Shown: positions 32,201 to 42,004, numbered from the stretch's first letter. The stretch: 64,000 nt of DNA from Bimastos eiseni (GCA_959347315.1 OY365810.1:2594334-2658333), one strand, 5' to 3'. Made by a program: numbers and translations. The notes: generated from the sequence alone by a model not told the origin.

Positions 32201-33573
32201 GTTATTACGTGATAATAAACACACCCTACATCGAATTACATTACGTTATAATTTATTCAGTTGTTTGGCTTCAGGCAAATTCATGTGACTAACATATCAT
32301 AATTGGCCAAATCAATTCCACCATCTCACTATCATAGAAATCAATACTAGTATCACTCAGTACCTACACAAAACTATAGATGCATAGGTATCCTTAAACA
32401 TACATACCTATACAATGTACATATATATAGATATAAGACTACATAGATACAGTTGTAATATCAATACAAATACACATTATCTAATATTTACATAATATAT
32501 AAAAACACACGAAATATATAACAACATAACAACTGTTTTTATATAAATAGAAAAATACAATACGATATACAAACATACGTGCAAGCACACATACGAACAT
32601 ATGTACATAAATGCAATGCCATTCAGCAACAGTAAAAAGGTAATTTCCAGAGCAGCTCAAAAACAAACAGCGGTAGATTATCTCACTTAATATAATGTAA
32701 AAACAAATTGAAATAACCTGTGAGCAACGGACGGCGTTCGTCATCTTCATTTTCTAGAAATAAATAGCGCAAGTTTAAGCTGTCAGCATTGATGAATCAA
32801 TCTGTGCCATCAGTTCATCTGTCTGTGATAAGCCGCATTGTTAACTTGCGATTTGAGATTCTTCATGTCCTTGCCATATCGTAATTTAATTGAGCATTTG
32901 GGCGGTGTTCTATAAACATTTCACACCAAAATTCATTCATCTTATTCTGTTTCATTGATTATAAATTCATGAGGTTTCACGTCTTTCAAAGAGGTGCTTC
33001 ATAAACGTAGAACTACAGTTCAACTTACCATTGGTATTTAATGAATGAGTGCACGAACTATCTTCGTATCAGTGTTGACATATAATTATGTATTCAAGTA
33101 TTCATCTACATATGACACATATTTATGTATGTACTTGCATGTAAGCAAGAATGTGTGAAGCATAAACATGCTCACCAGAATGTATAATGTATTATATGCA
33201 TGCAAGAGCGTATTTAATGAGAGTTAACATTTTCTAGAATGGAAGAACAAATTTATAGCTCTCAATAGCAGGGGCGTCCAGATAGGGGGGAGGGTCGGGA
33301 GGCAAATGCCTCCAATTGCCTTCTGACACCTGGGACCGGGGGGGGGTGTTGCCTTCATCACTCAGAGGGGGGAGATTTGACACCCCTACCCAAATTCCTC
33401 TTTTATCGTAGTCAGTGTATTTTCCTATGGACATCTGAACCTACATTCTACATGACAAAGAATTTTACCGTTTCCTCTGCACAACCGAAGACAAAAGGCA
33501 CAACCAGCAATGACAACAACAATTGGAAAGACAACAGCAGCCGATATAATCGCTGCTGAATTCAGGTTGACAT
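20094..33573 (-). CDS. L3: TM - ten-exon variable linker - beta-propeller gene, with possible alternative Tyr tail
   Basis: Transcription order: TM exon (33469-33573), ten linker exons totalling 367 codons (32718-32753 down to 23336-23431), propeller (21282-22162), and a second possible terminal exon (20094-20230). Every exon boundary is phase 1 and every internal exon is a multiple of three, so the model is self-consistent over 12 exons. The linker is highly acidic and rich in Gln, Pro, Ser and Thr, so it is probably disordered. No Ig or lectin exon is visible within 5 kb upstream of the TM exon; the ectodomain is either encoded farther away or absent. The gene's introns contain a LINE fragment and inverted repeats. 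Confidence 0.75.
20516..20540. repeat. Short interstitial telomere-like tract
   Basis: Four CCCTAA-type units, one of them lacking an A (TAACCCTAACCCTACCCTAA). The motif is the TTAGGG telomere repeat on the minus strand. Confidence 0.75.
20541..21281. other. L3 intron or 3' UTR between the propeller stop and the Tyr exon
   Basis: No domain-bearing ORF. A plus-strand ORF at 20903-21121 has no recognisable domain. Confidence 0.45.
21282..22162 (-). CDS. L3 propeller exon: NHL/TRIM-like beta-propeller
   Basis: This exon encodes 292 residues, with a phase 1 acceptor (TTTTTTTAG). It begins KINFDVIPSFVKTIRTK, a lead-in shared with L4. Blade motifs: HRVCLVDDKGAVVK, YLVVDESGFILVADQNNKR, and MDLDRASGRLFVADNDY. 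The same position carries W.TG....G..S, which is conserved in L2, L4 and L5. The second half is almost identical to L4 at DNA level while the first half is clearly diverged, as in a gene-conversion tract. Likely function: cytoplasmic interaction platform at the end of the receptor tail. Confidence 0.87.
23336..23431 (-). CDS. L3 linker exon (acidic, last before the propeller)
   Basis: 32 codons, phase 1 to phase 1 (acceptor TGTTTTAG, donor GTAACC). Encodes VKETPNETPGEAGGPAEEEE and more Glu, then GQVTEPASE. The GAG run is short and could vary in length by slippage. Confidence 0.65.
24176..24274 (-). CDS. L3 linker exon (Glu/Gln-rich)
   Basis: 33 codons, phase 1 (acceptor GTTGCAG, donor GTAAAT). 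Encodes LDKEEESQKAEEINEEKANQ followed by EEPSTSTQQQNE: strongly charged, low complexity, likely disordered or helical. Confidence 0.68.
25116..25268 (-). CDS. L3 linker exon (acidic)
   Basis: 51 codons using the GTAAGA donor; a second phase 1 donor (GTAATA) 27 bases earlier would give 42 codons. The acceptor is TTGTTTTAG. Encodes VELDPVNGTEDKETKEDTVV and ends near TQEIEGNTIKSRIIG. Two in-phase donors are a possible source of linker length variants. Confidence 0.63.
26161..26349 (-). CDS. L3 linker exon (Pro/Ser/Gln-rich, longest)
   Basis: 63 codons, phase 1 (acceptor TATTCAG, donor GTAATT). Encodes VMQRPDVSSPSNALQSEAPL, a PPSPAS segment, and EQQRDSPAALST. Several SP/TP-like sites could be proline-directed phosphorylation targets; no fold is expected. 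Confidence 0.65.
26580..26705 (-). repeat. Interspersed repeat, left arm of an inverted pair
   Basis: Its reverse complement shares GGACCCATTCATCAGGCAGT and the following sequence with 28325-28420 on the plus strand. Together the copies form an inverted pair 1.6 kb apart around a LINE fragment inside L3. Confidence 0.6.
26975..27960 (-). mobile_element. LINE fragment: endonuclease end to pre-RT linker
   Basis: The minus strand encodes LIDSFINAITDLADHFPVQA, close to the SDHxP box that ends LINE AP-endonucleases, then RKVQFRTALAETYWNLL, an NKKMKLRNRDKFKSTRLTAEKNYC-like linker, and GFNIYFLSIADSLTRDLP, the familiar pre-RT FNxYF motif. Stops interrupt the frame. It sits in an L3 intron in the same orientation as the gene. 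Confidence 0.65.
28094..28216 (-). CDS. L3 linker exon
   Basis: 41 codons, phase 1 (acceptor ATTCACAG, donor GTAATT). Encodes VAPHQSLLVQEQLHKTMTLE and then DNDTIQIETESERALFQTIT; amphipathic at the start, acidic after. Confidence 0.66.
28320..28425 (+). repeat. Interspersed repeat, right arm of an inverted pair
   Basis: Matches the reverse complement of 26590-26705 over about 95 bases with scattered mismatches. Confidence 0.6.
28812..28946 (-). CDS. L3 linker exon
   Basis: 45 codons, phase 1 (acceptor TTCTTTAG, donor GTAACA). Encodes GQLIPNLDDIQDLPNTRVID and EEAQAPTSQAEEA-like acidic/Gln sequence. Its LIPNLDD beginning resembles LIPDLLRVDE in the exon at 29892, suggesting the two arose by exon duplication. 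Confidence 0.66.
29892..29990 (-). CDS. L3 linker exon
   Basis: 33 codons, phase 1 (acceptor ATTCAACAG, donor GTAGAC). Encodes AALIPDLLRVDEQEQENSHQ and then TEPDILEPRPFP. Probably paralogous to the neighbouring exon at 28812. Confidence 0.66.
30790..30861 (-). CDS. L3 linker exon (charged helix)
   Basis: 24 codons, phase 1 (acceptor ACAAGAG, donor GTAATA). Encodes QLEQNEERIEEARQQEAQPV, likely a charged single helix. The acceptor lacks a strong pyrimidine tract, so this is one of the weaker exon calls. Confidence 0.55.
31463..31561 (-). CDS. L3 linker exon (Arg/Glu-rich)
   Basis: 33 codons, phase 1 (acceptor CTAATAG, donor GTAAAT). Encodes STEQSRRTERVENEQLQRHQ then REPERRSPHSHT. Mixed charge, probably disordered. 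Confidence 0.62.
32718..32753 (-). CDS. L3 micro-exon with acidic dileucine motif
   Basis: 12 codons, phase 1 (acceptor TTTCTAG, donor GTTATT). Encodes NEDDERRPLLT directly after the TM exon. ERRPLL fits the [DE]xxxL[LI] AP-complex sorting signal, and the position next to the membrane suits that role. It resembles the EMEPLLP end of L2 linker copy B. Confidence 0.62.
33469..33573 (-). CDS. L3 TM exon
   Basis: 35 codons, phase 1 (acceptor TTTGTTAG, donor GTAAAA). A single hydrophobic segment, AAIISAAVVFPIVVVIAGCA followed by FCLRLCRGN, gives the positive-inside stop-transfer pattern of a type I receptor. Nothing Ig-like is visible upstream within 5 kb. Confidence 0.72.
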
Positions 33574-34049
33574 CTAACAAAGGAAGCAACAATAAAATAA
33601 TTAGTTTCTATTCATCAACTTTAATTATAAAATTAAGTAAGTAAGTATTTGCATCCAACAAACGCGCAATATTACATCGTGAATAAGAATCAAATAAAAG
33701 AATTTATACCGAACAAGAATTGCATGCCTTTTTGCATTTTTCAATTGAGTAAAACAGGAGTGGATTGTTTCATTGTGAACAAGAATTACATGCATTTCTA
33801 AATTGACTGTCATAACAGGATTGGATTATATAATGACACAAGCACAATTAAATATAATTAGAAAAATATAGGTACACAAAGGTACAATTAAAGAGTTTAG
33901 ATTTTACAATACTATCTCTTCGACCCTGCTCGTATATCAACAAATTGGACTTGCTTCTTTAACACCAGTTTACCTGTTTGAATTGATTCCATGCTATATA
34001 AGGTTCCTATATGATTATAGATTGTGATACAGCAACTGGGAAAGTGATC

Positions 34050-34260
34050 ATTTTAGCATTCTAACTTATTCATCCTTGTAGCAGTATTATATTCCTCAAT
34101 CCAACTTTCATTTTAAAATAAAATTTTGTCTTCGGTCCAACTTCTACTTAAGCAAGAATTCTTTTCGTCAGTCCCGTTTCTATTTAGGCAAAAAGATTTC
34201 CTCTGTCCAACATATCTAGCAAGAATTATTTTCATCAGTCTAACTTCTTTTCTACACAGT
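34050..34260 (+). repeat. Degenerate ~33-bp tandem repeat, locus 2 of 3
   Basis: Units read approximately TCGTCAGTCCCGTTTCTATT then TAGGCAAAAAGA, with successive copies beginning TCATC/TCGTC/TCTTCGGTCCAA. About five units at 30-40 base spacing. Confidence 0.55.
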
Positions 34261-35326
34261 GCTACAACACTGTCACGCAATGGGAGCAACGCTACAATAA
34301 TTAGGCCTACCCAGCGACCATAATTAACTTTTCAATGAATTGATCAGATACAATTATTAGTCACCAACACCCCTATGGGTGACACGAAACTCAAGGTCCC
34401 TTTGCACGGACCACTCTACTCCAATACCATTGTGCGAACTAGTTTTTAACACTTTCTGGTCCAAACTTTGCGAACATGACTTATGTAGAGCCTACATTAA
34501 CGCTAGTCTACTTGACAAGGCTTTTTGTGGCGCTATAACTTCACGCCTTCCATTTCACAATCGATAATCACTTTGCCAGCACGCACATGGATTCCACAGA
34601 AGCCCATAATTCTATAAGGGACCCGTACGGCGCCATATGAAAGTATTGGTCGCATCTAATGTTCAGAGAAATTCCTGAGGGGTACTAGGTCGCTCACATG
34701 ACTGTCTTCAAGCTGGCCTAATTATAGTGGCTTAAATACAGCGTAGCTATGTTCGGCCGTGCAGGCTTAGACTGTTAGACAAACGAAAACGTGCAAAACA
34801 GTACCGCTTTCTCCCATGATATATGCTTCCAAGATCACCAGAAATCGATGCACAGAAAACAACCAATTCTCCACTCAACTGCGGCAAATCTTAACAATTT
34901 AACACTAACAATCTGGTCAAAATCTAACGCTCTTACGCCCTTTAAACTCTCTGTATTGGTCCAATGCGGTGAGCCATGAAGAGCGTGGAAACAAAAACAC
35001 TTCACCCACGCGCGCTCACAAGCGCACCTTGCATTGGATAGAGACCACCGATATATTATACAGACTCGTTCCGTGCGTCGTAAGCTCCGCCCACGGATAA
35101 AAATAGACCGAACACTAACCATCATGTGACTTATTATTATTTTGGGTTCACGTGACCGCATTATGTCATGTCTCTGTTTACTGAATTCCTACGACGATCT
35201 TTGACAGCGATTAATGCCTTTTCGGCTGTAATTAAAAACCAAATGACTTCGTATGGACGAACAGTCACGTGATCGTCGGAAAACGATTCACAGAATTAGT
35301 TCTCGATTAGGTGAAAGTCGAGTTAA

Positions 35327-35474
35327 AGCATAAATAGAGGATGGTGGCATTTTGTTACATATTAAGCATAAATAGAGGATGGTGGCATTTTGTTACATAT
35401 TAAGCACAAATAGAGGATGGTGGCATTTTGTTACCATATTAAGCATAAATAGTGGATGGTGTCATTTGTTACCC
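35327..35474 (+). repeat. 38-bp minisatellite, about 4 units
   Basis: The unit starts AAGCATAAATAGAGGATGGT and continues GGCATTTTGTTACATATT. Successive copies are nearly identical, the last one diverged and truncated. Confidence 0.88.
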
Positions 35475-35628
35475 GAGAAAAAGTTGGATCCGGTATTTAA
35501 TGGAAACACAGTAAATGCAAGGCCAACGCAAATTATCTGCACAAGCAAATACGACGCGGTTATTTATGCTTGACTGTCGACCAGCCCAGTTATCGGAGAT
35601 CGAAACCACTGCCGGAAAGGGATCGATG

Positions 35629-35790
35629 TCGTCTCGAGACCGCGGTCTTGGTCTCGAGACCGGAAAACTGCGGTCTTGGTCTTGGTCTCGAATACATCGG
35701 TCTTGGTCTTGATTTTGAATGCATCGGTCTTGGTCTTAAAGGAACGGTCTTGGGATTGGTTTCCGTCTTAAATTACGGTCTTGGTCATTT
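35629..35790 (+). repeat. GGTCTTGGTCTCG-rich imperfect repeats
   Basis: Multiple words of GGTCTTGGTCT, with two GTCTCGAGAC palindromes at the left. This texture resembles terminal regions of some DNA transposons, but I cannot define ends. Confidence 0.6.
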
Positions 35791-37316
35791 GCAATTTGTT
35801 CCATGTTTATAATTTTTCGATATCTATCAGCTATTTTTTTAGTATTAGAGATAGGCCTACTTGGTGTGTAGGCTCTAGCCTACGCCAATGTCACCGGTTT
35901 ATTTCGTGCTGATAAACCCTCTGAATCTCTATTATACATGTGACTATGGACAGACAAATATGCATTAATAGCAATGGAGCCATTTCGAAATTTGTTTTCA
36001 CAATTAATTACAAGATTTTGGAACAATGTAATAATTATGTGGTCGACCACGCGTAGACGCTGTTAACCTAGAATTCCAAGGTAGGTCCTACGTACGTGGT
36101 ACGAGTGCGCACGCCAATCAAACGAAACGTTAATCTATTTTTTTCAGATGTCTCAATGTATTTAGGCTACCTATCGTATATAGGCCCTACTGCAAGCAAT
36201 TTATATTGTGATGTTCTCAGGCCGAAGCCAAGGGGTAATCGATGTCGTCCTAACTACTATATATATATATATATAAGCCTAATTAGACCTAACCCTTCCA
36301 AAAATCATATGTATAGGCCAACAAACTTGAACAAATGAAGAAAAGGTCTGGCCAGTCATATTAATTCCATTAACTCTTCACCCCTTTCCATCATCTGTAA
36401 TGACCGAAATCATGCATGGCGTCACCCAATCTCTCTTTCTCTAACCGTGCATATCGCCAAACTTTCGCGCTCCTGCCTCACGCACATAGGGTGACCACCG
36501 TCGTAGTCCGTCGCATCCGGTCAGCTCGACTTTCAAACTGCCTCCACACTTGCAATACGTACATGTCTATAGGCCTATAAATATTGTTCATTCAAAGCTT
36601 AACAATTATTACTGCAATTCGCTTTCCTCAACATTGAGTTGCACTTTAAAAGTCTGAAGAATGATGACGATTACGATTTTGTTTCTTGAGTGAATTAATT
36701 AATAAATAATATTGAATATTTCTTCGTGCTCGAAGCCACTACTGAAGCACAGGAGCACGCAGTCGCCTTGCAAGTCGCAGTTGGACAATGTTAGATACTT
36801 GTAAGTTACAGCCAATCAGCCATAATACCAATTTGAGATATAAATACAATGTTATGAAGGCAGCATATGTGATCATCAGCCATGTTGACCTACCTGTACA
36901 TGCATTCAGCATCAGATATAACCTTACTTTCTCTTTGTACGCGTATTCAAATGCTAAAACAATCCGCTGTACGATAATGCATAAATCTCAAATAACCTGT
37001 GGACCTAATTATTTAAATAGCGCTCTGTTTCAGCAACTCATCAGAGACTTGTGTAATTAAAGGAATATCGTTAGTTATACAGCAGTGATCAGAGATCTAA
37101 ATGTGTCTAGGACGCTTTCAATCCAGTATCAGCAGGTGACAGACAGTTCAGAGAACCCTATGAATAATTAATAGAGATGACATTTAGAATAGAATAGAAT
37201 AAAAGTTTATTGAAACCATCGTTGACAATTCATTACACAGCAAAATAACATTCATCTGTTTAAATATAACTAACAAACAAAGCAAATCATTTAACTAAAT
37301 AGGAGAAGATGGACTC

Positions 37317-37650
37317 TAGGAGTTCCAAAGGGGAATGATCCCCGCTTGGAAGGAGTTCCAAAGGGGAGTGATCCCCGCTTGGAAGGAGTTCCAAAGGGGA
37401 ATGATCCCCGCTTGGAAGGAGTTCCAAAGGGGAATGATCCCCGCTTGGAAGAAGTTCCAAAGGGGAATGATCCCCGCTTGGAAGGAGTTCCAAAGGGGAA
37501 TGATCCCCGCTTGGAAGGAGTTCCAAAGGGGAATGATCCCCGCTTGGAAGGAGTTCCAAAGGGAAATGATCCCCGCTTGGAAGGAGTTCCAAAGGGGAAT
37601 GATCCCCGCTTGGAAGGAGTTCCAAAGGGGAATGATCCCCGCTTGGAAGG
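37317..37650. repeat. 33-bp minisatellite with hairpin-forming units, 10 copies
   Basis: Each 33-base unit contains TTCCAAAGGGG, then AATGA, then TCCCCGCTTGGAA, so every unit can fold on itself (TTCCAA/TTGGAA and GGGGA/TCCCC arms). The unit length is divisible by 3 and several frames on both strands lack stops, giving spurious ORFs such as MIPAWKEFQRG on plus and SKRGSFPFGTP on minus. Copy identity is high. Confidence 0.9.
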
Positions 37651-38585
37651 CACCCCTACTTTCAACAAATGACATAATCGCTTTGGATGGCGGCTTATAT
37701 TAAGCGATTATCAATTATCGAAGTACTCGAGTAAGTAATGTCTTAATCCTTCATCAGATGTTTCAAAATAGATTAGCAGTATATCAATTGTGACAAGGTA
37801 ACAATAAGAAATAAGCTTAACTAATCTTATCTAGTGTAATCCTACCCCATCAAACAATTATCGGAAGACTGATATTGAAAGATTGTTTAGAGCTGTCTCA
37901 AGTAAAATAGACAACTGGGTATTTATAAAATTAACAAAAGCAGCGCCAATTGATGTCATGGATGAACTAAAAGCAAGTACGCACGTGCTATTCTGTCTGC
38001 TCTCTAGTGACTAGTCTTAAGTGAGTTAGACTCACATGCCACTGATGAAATATTAAAATCCCTGACAAAGGCCTATGAGCAAAGGCATTCATCACAAAAA
38101 CTTTGAATTGTCTCAGCTTCTGCTTCCTTGAGAGCTGGGTGGCCGAGTTCTAAGGTGAGAAATTGTTGAAGGAAGCCAGTCAACAGAAACTTATGAGGCA
38201 GGCAGAATTGCTTGTTGAAGGAACATATCTAAATATGATGGTCAGGCGAGATGTGAGGCTGACTATAACTTATTAAATATTTAATTCTAGTACAGATAAA
38301 ACAAGGTAGCAGTTAAAAAAAATATTCATCAAATGCTTAAAAAAATGTAAGTGCCGACCGTCGTCTCTGTCACAAAGAAACTGTTTATTATTTTGACATA
38401 CATATAGAAAGCATGATTGCTTGTCCATTACTGGCAATGCAAAATATATACATAAAAGCGTAGGGTGAAGTATCATTGCCAAGTTGTATTTGTGCAATGC
38501 TAAATGTAGCAACATCAAAGCTTCAAAAGAAGTGTTGCAGTTAGAAGCGTTCACCAGATCTTTGTGGATCGACGTTTGAAGTCAT

Positions 38586-39466
38586 TTAGGGCAACTGTTG
38601 GATCTCGAAATCGAAGGCCTTTACTTTTCCATCTCTCCAACCTGTGTGATCTTCAAGATAATCGTTATCAGCAACAAACAGTCGACCACTTGCACGATCC
38701 AAATCCATTCTCACAGGATATCTTAAGTCGTCTCTCTCTTGAATAACTTCTCTTTCGAACTCTAAGTCCGGACTCAGTAGAACAACTCTCTTGTTATTCT
38801 GATCAGCAACTAAGATAAAACCGGACTCATCCACAACCAGGTAATTCGGACTATGAAACTCTCCATCGGACGAACCTGGCTTTCCTCCAATCGACTTAAC
38901 CACAGCTCCTTTATCATCTACCAAACAAACACGGTGTTCACTTTGTTCGTCCTCTCCTTGGCTTATTATAAAACGACCATTTGGCAGTTTTATAGCTAAG
39001 CGAAGTTCACTTATATCTTCAGATAACTGAATCTCACGAAGAAGCACTCCATCAGTTGTAAATTCTTTCAGTAGGTTTTTTTCCCAAACACTCAGGATTA
39101 CAGTTGCTTCTGGTGTGACTGAAATGTATCCACCTCCATCTTCTGGTCCCCATTTTGTGATCAATTTTCCATTTGAGTCAACCCTGACGATCTCGCAAGA
39201 ATCTTCATCCTCCCAGTCAATTATATACAAGCAGTTATTACGTGAGCAAGTCTTGATATCTATCGGGTCGTAAAGGTCTTCCAATTGAAACTGACGCTTG
39301 AAATTCAATGACTCGGAATCATAGACTTCAACCGATGTGCTGTGTTGACTTATGATAAACAGTTCCTGGTTGAGAACTGACAATCCAAATATTGCTTTGC
39401 TTTTGTTATTCGCTGTTTTTGTTCTTATAGTCTTAACAAATGTTGGAATTGTCTTGAAGTCTATTT
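38586..39466 (-). CDS. L4 propeller exon: NHL/TRIM-like beta-propeller
   Basis: 292 residues after a phase 1 acceptor (CTTAAACAG). Starts IDFKTIPTFVKTIRTKTANN, parallel to L3. From about the middle (GEDEQSEHRVCLVDD) to near the C-terminus it is nearly identical to L3, including silent positions; the N-terminal half is much more diverged. No stops or frameshifts. Six-bladed NHL-type propeller inferred from length and from the VDESGFILVADQNNKR repeat. Confidence 0.86.
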
Positions 39467-40831
39467 CTGTTTAAGAATTATAAATAATCTAAAGTCAACA
39501 AGTCCACATGAAACAGGCAGGTCTTATTGTGTTATTATATATATATATAAATATATTTATATATATATATGTGCTTTACATTATATTAAATATAACAAAT
39601 TAGCTGAAATTGCAAATGCAAGTTTTTATTTGAAGGTTTTGAAATTCTCATTATAGACAGGCCTAGGCCTATTCGAGGTAATATCTTTATAATACATGTC
39701 TTCCTTTATGTATCTTAGTCTAATGTAGCTGTTTGACACTAAATATTCAATAATAATACCAGTAACGTATTGAGACTTCTAACATCTTAACATCTCATTG
39801 CTATGTCTGCCCACAAGCTTAGCCTACGTACAATGAGTGTCCTATTTAGAAAATGAAGCCAGTGATAATCTAGTTAGTTAAGCCTATATCATTGATAATA
39901 ATTATTAACGTCTTACCAGTTTTTGATTTTATATTTGTACCAGGATCTGTGAAGTCTTGTTCGCTGTCGTTTTTCAACCTCTCTTTCGCCTCTTTCTGGA
40001 CAACTATTGTGTCATGATTGATTCCTTTTGATTCCTTTTCTGATTCATCTTTTGCGGATAGGCCTACGTCTTGCTGCACTTCGTGTCTCCTGTTCAAGTC
40101 GTCCTGTGGGAGGTGGTTTTCCGAGTCTGGGGTCACAATGATTCCATGGTTTTCTCTTTCTGATCCCTCTTCCCCGCCACCTTCTTGGCAAACAACATTT
40201 AGACACCTCTTTGTATTGTTTGTAAATTGAGACTTCGATTACCAGTGCAGACCACAGAGAAGAATAATGAGCTTTGGGGAATGTCACGAGAATTCAAAAG
40301 ACAATGACTATCGGAAATGCCAGAGGACTGGCATGGGTAAAGCACAATCCTTCGAAGACAATTGGACTATAGAATCGTGTTGAGGGATCTATCCTCAACT
40401 TCGAATTTCTCGTGGCGTTAAAGATAGCGCAGGACAGATCAGTTATAGACGTCGCATCGCTGACAATTAAATTTGCTACCAGAAATGCATATTAATTAGT
40501 AAGTCTATATATATGTAATTACAAAGTGAACGAAAAACATCAGCTCACATTAATTGTTAGGGTTACAATTTCATGGTCGTTGCAAGTAGGCCGCTGAGCG
40601 AGCAAGAACCTGCAACTTAGTATTCTAAGTTGTAAAATTACATCGTATTACACAATAATAATCATTTATTACGCTCTTTCATTTGAACCTTAATGTACGG
40701 AACATGTAGGCCTACGTAGGCTTATTATTGCTTCCATCTAATTAAAACTTACGAGAGTTGAAGGACTTGTAACGCCTCCAAGCAATGATTCCTGCAAAAC
40801 CCATTATACCAAGTCCCAATGGAAGAGCCAT
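38586..40831 (-). CDS. L4: compact signal-anchor - linker - beta-propeller gene
   Basis: Three exons, 79 + 267 + 881 nt, sum to 409 codons including the stop with every junction phase 1. The model starts at an ATG at 40829-40831. It gives a 26-residue hydrophobic N-terminus, an acidic linker and a propeller, 408 residues in all. If right, the protein has no ectodomain and would be anchored with the propeller in the cytosol, a possible decoy or partner of L3. Alternatively the first exon is the remnant of an ordinary TM exon whose phase 1 acceptor has been lost. Confidence 0.62.
39917..40183 (-). CDS. L4 linker exon
   Basis: 89 codons, phase 1 (acceptor TTTGCCAAG, donor GTAAGA). Encodes GGGEEGSERENHGIIVTPDS and, later, SEKESKGINHDTIVVQKEAK with ERLKNDSEQD. 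Highly charged and low complexity, like the L3 linkers but as a single long exon. Confidence 0.66.
40753..40831 (-). CDS. L4 first coding exon: N-terminal hydrophobic anchor
   Basis: Begins MALPLGLGIMGFAGIIAWRR and ends YKSFNS before a good donor (GTAAGT), phase 1. A C at -3 and G at +4 make the start context moderate. The same frame is open upstream to a TGA at 40868-40870, with no phase 1 acceptor in that space, which is why I favour a translation start here. Arg-Arg after the hydrophobic stretch predicts that the following part is cytosolic. Confidence 0.5.
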
Positions 40832-41099
40832 TTGACGAATATTCAGGAGAGCCTCCTTTGTACCAATTCACTGGAAATCATAACAAATAAAATAATGCTT
40901 CTGAAAATCAAGTACAAGTAGTGGAAGCGCTGCACGGAAGCAAGATACGCAATTGCGCAGGGCCTACCAAATGAAAGATAAAAGATCAATTTTAGCAAAA
41001 TTATGGTAGCCTACCTCTTTCAATATGTTTTAAATGGACATCATGTGCGGAACATGCATAGGCTTATTGCCGCTATTGCGTACTAAAGTACAGGTCTTT

Positions 41100-41390
41100 T
41101 AGTTGAACCACGATGCAGAACAGTTATGGGCTCTCGTGCATTTCATGTCTCTGCTCCTAGGGAATAGAATCGACTGCCACTCTCTCTTCGTAGCTCAAAT
41201 TCACTCCTTCACTTCCTTCCTTTAAAAAGCCACTCAAAATTCACTATTTCTCTTTGGCTTTCAAGGATCTGGAAATCTGATTGCATCTTCTCCTGGCGAC
41301 TGACTATCCGCGCCTCAGATTCACATTTAGGTGTGACCTTGTGCGCGCTACAAATTTATTAATAATAATAATAAAAATAATAATAATGCA
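41100..41390 (+). mobile_element. LINE 3'-terminal fragment with A/T-rich tail
   Basis: The plus strand reads SRAFHVSAPRE, NRLPLSLRSSNSLTSFLSF and KKPLKIHYFSLAFKD, the usual end of a LINE polymerase, followed by CGCGCTACAAATTTATT and an AAT-rich tail. Confidence 0.72.
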
Positions 41391-42004
41391 AAATAACATC
41401 TCAGAGGGCCCCAAAGTGATGAAACATTAAATACAAAATAACGTCTTAGGGCTCCAACATTAATGAAAAATTTCATGCAAAATAACATTTCTCACGTTTG
41501 TAATATTTGAAATATAATAATTTATATTCACTATTTTTGCAGCTAAGCATTCACATGACCAGTGTATTGTGGTAATTCATTATTGCTTTGTTAATGTGAA
41601 TATAAATTGACTCGATTAGCTGTGTCGGTAAGAGCGAAGGCTGCTTGTTATGAGCCTCTTTGCCACTACCCGCTAGAAGCTGGCTCGCTGTTTAATTTAG
41701 TGAAATTTTAAAATAAATTAAGTTGCGTATTTCGATATTTGATGTGATGTCGTGACGTCACATATCTCAGACCCCCTCCCATTCGTCACAAATCGTCACA
41801 GATGTATGACCACTCCAATGGGTGCGTGACGTCATTTATAGACTGCCCCTCAGATTCAGTGTATAAATTCAGAGGGTCCCAAAAATGTTTGCGCCTGCCA
41901 TGGGGCCCCGTTTTCTGTAAACGCGCCTCTGCAAGCCAATCGGCCTTATATATGTAATTGCTTACAACAATACTCGTTAAAATCATTATTATCATTATAA
42001 TTAA

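Larger units (their letters stand above)
33574..38585. other. Interval between L4 and L3: no host exon recognised
   Basis: Where the ectodomain exons of L3 should be, I find none. The stretch contains a G-rich transposon-like remnant at 33265-33385 (GGGGCGTCCAG and runs of G), four kinds of tandem repeat listed separately, and an (AT)n tract at 36258-36276. Minus-strand ORFs around 34835-35161 show no domain. Confidence 0.5.

Noticed and set aside
34050..34260. CRISPR-like spaced repeats (also considered at 35327 and 54310)
   Set aside because: The DNA is animal, repeats are degenerate, spacers are not uniform in length and no cas genes exist; better read as minisatellite or transposon remnants.
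34835..35161. 108-codon minus-strand ORF upstream of L3 as a missing ectodomain exon
   Set aside because: No Ig cysteine/tryptophan pattern, no phase 1 acceptor and donor, no similarity to the other ectodomain exons.
37287..37703. Five overlapping ORFs of 108-125 codons on both strands
   Set aside because: Same reason: translations of a 33-bp minisatellite, with no splice or domain support.
41605..41680. tRNA-like segment (TAGCTGTGTCGGTAAGAGC resembles an A box)
   Set aside because: No B box and no cloverleaf could be drawn; at most a tRNA-derived SINE scrap.
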